Assembly (NCBI GenBank): GCA_964452105.1
Contig: CAYVLI010000195.1
Span: forward strand, 1 to 5,620
DNA from: CAYVLI01 sp964452105 [NCBI: uncultured Nitrospinota bacterium]
GTDB lineage: Bacteria > JAUXIQ01
DNA: 5,620 nucleotides
Direction of reading: 5' to 3'
Shown: positions 5,284-5,620 of the stretch, one piece after another
How positions within the stretch are numbered: the stretch's first letter is position 1
Layout of the letters: every line of letters begins with the position of its first letter
Position numbers and translations under genes: made by a program
The notes under the pieces: model-generated
What the model was told of the DNA's origin: nothing
What the model saw: the letters and a program-made list of their open reading frames with translations, nothing else
The model's database searches: none

Positions 5284-5620
5284 ATGCAGGAGGGGATTGA
5301 AAATATATCCGTCATGAATTTCGACATATCACCCGAACAGGAGCAATTGCTCAGAACGGTGGACAGGGCCTGCCAGAAGGTGCGTCCCATAGAGGACAAA
5401 TGTTACCTGGATGGCCTGCGCAACGATGAGGTCGTATCCATCTTTCGTGAAGCCAACCTCCTGGGTCTGCCCATATCAACCAAATACGGCGCCGGACAGG
5501 GCGCCGACCTGCTGACCTACCTGCTGGCCATGGAGCGGATCGGGCAGGAGGGCTGCTCGCTGGCCACTTTCTTTTCGGTGCACATATCCATAGGGCAGAA
5601 GGTTATACAGGAGTGGGGAA
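5284..5620 (+). CDS. Acyl-CoA dehydrogenase, N-terminal fragment (runs off the right edge)
   Basis: FAD-dependent flavoprotein family that oxidises an acyl-CoA to the 2,3-enoyl-CoA and passes electrons to electron-transfer flavoprotein, the first step of beta-oxidation. Only 112 residues are visible, the start of the N-terminal all-helical domain. The segment ISPEQEQLLRTVDRACQKVR (residues 15-34) is the first helix. NLLGLPISTKYGAGQGADLL (58-77) matches the family's G-L-x-x-P/S-x-x-Y-G-G-x-G pattern. MERIGQEGCSLATFFSVHIS (83-102) matches the E-x-I-G-x-x-x-x-S...S-V-H segment. The FAD-binding strand region and the catalytic glutamate lie beyond the window, so chain-length or substrate class cannot be told. 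The translated start adds ten residues before the conserved Met11. It is divergent from the small basic gene, with its own promoter and possible operator. Assignment to the family is firm. Confidence 0.9.
   Translation, partial: MQEGIENISVMNFDISPEQEQLLRTVDRACQKVRPIEDKCYLDGLRNDEVVSIFREANLLGLPISTKYGAGQGADLLTYLLAMERIGQEGCSLATFFSVHISIGQKVIQEWG

Overview
The window is ordinary bacterial chromosome. Coding stretches are GC-richer with compact genes, and intergenic stretches are markedly AT-rich. It carries three well-supported minus-strand genes: a small heat-shock protein cut by the left edge, a DHH-family phosphoesterase with an N-terminal nucleotide-binding-like domain, and the membrane protease FtsH. 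Right of these lie a small, very basic minus-strand protein of unknown function and the start of a plus-strand acyl-CoA dehydrogenase, cut by the right edge. The protein styles and the acyl-CoA dehydrogenase would suit an anaerobic fatty-acid-degrading bacterium of the former Deltaproteobacteria. This placement is inference from gene style only; Nitrospirota or Chloroflexota cannot be excluded.

Layout, left to right. 1-302 is hsp20 (minus, N-terminal 100 codons), with its own near-consensus promoter at 424-452 and a leader of about 115 nt. 472-1908 is the DHH protein (minus). 1909-2115 is a spacer without a gene. 2116-3924 is ftsH (minus), with a good promoter at 4047-4075 and another leader of about 115 nt. 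4076-4375 holds no convincing gene. 4376-4669 is a 97-residue Lys/Arg-rich protein (minus) with a perfect Shine-Dalgarno sequence and its own promoter at 4705-4733. 4734-5283 is a long divergent intergenic region with a GC-rich structured element (4857-4924) and, near its end, an extended -10 promoter overlapped by an inverted repeat. 5284-5620 is the acyl-CoA dehydrogenase N-terminus (plus).

Hsp20 holds unfolding proteins and FtsH degrades damaged or regulatory membrane and cytosolic proteins, so the left two thirds looks like a co-oriented proteostasis neighbourhood. It is not a tight operon, because hsp20 and ftsH each have a recognisable promoter. All three recognised minus promoters are of the housekeeping type (TTGA-like -35, 17-bp spacer, TATAT-T/C -10). 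No sigma-32 box or CIRCE repeat is visible.

The most interesting signal is in RNA. The hsp20 Shine-Dalgarno sequence lies in an AU-rich 11-bp hairpin that ends directly at the AUG, which is a candidate RNA thermometer. Second is the 4857-4924 element, three nested stems in an AT-rich gap, which I cannot assign to a known family. I see no CRISPR array, mobile element, tRNA, rRNA or obvious defence system.
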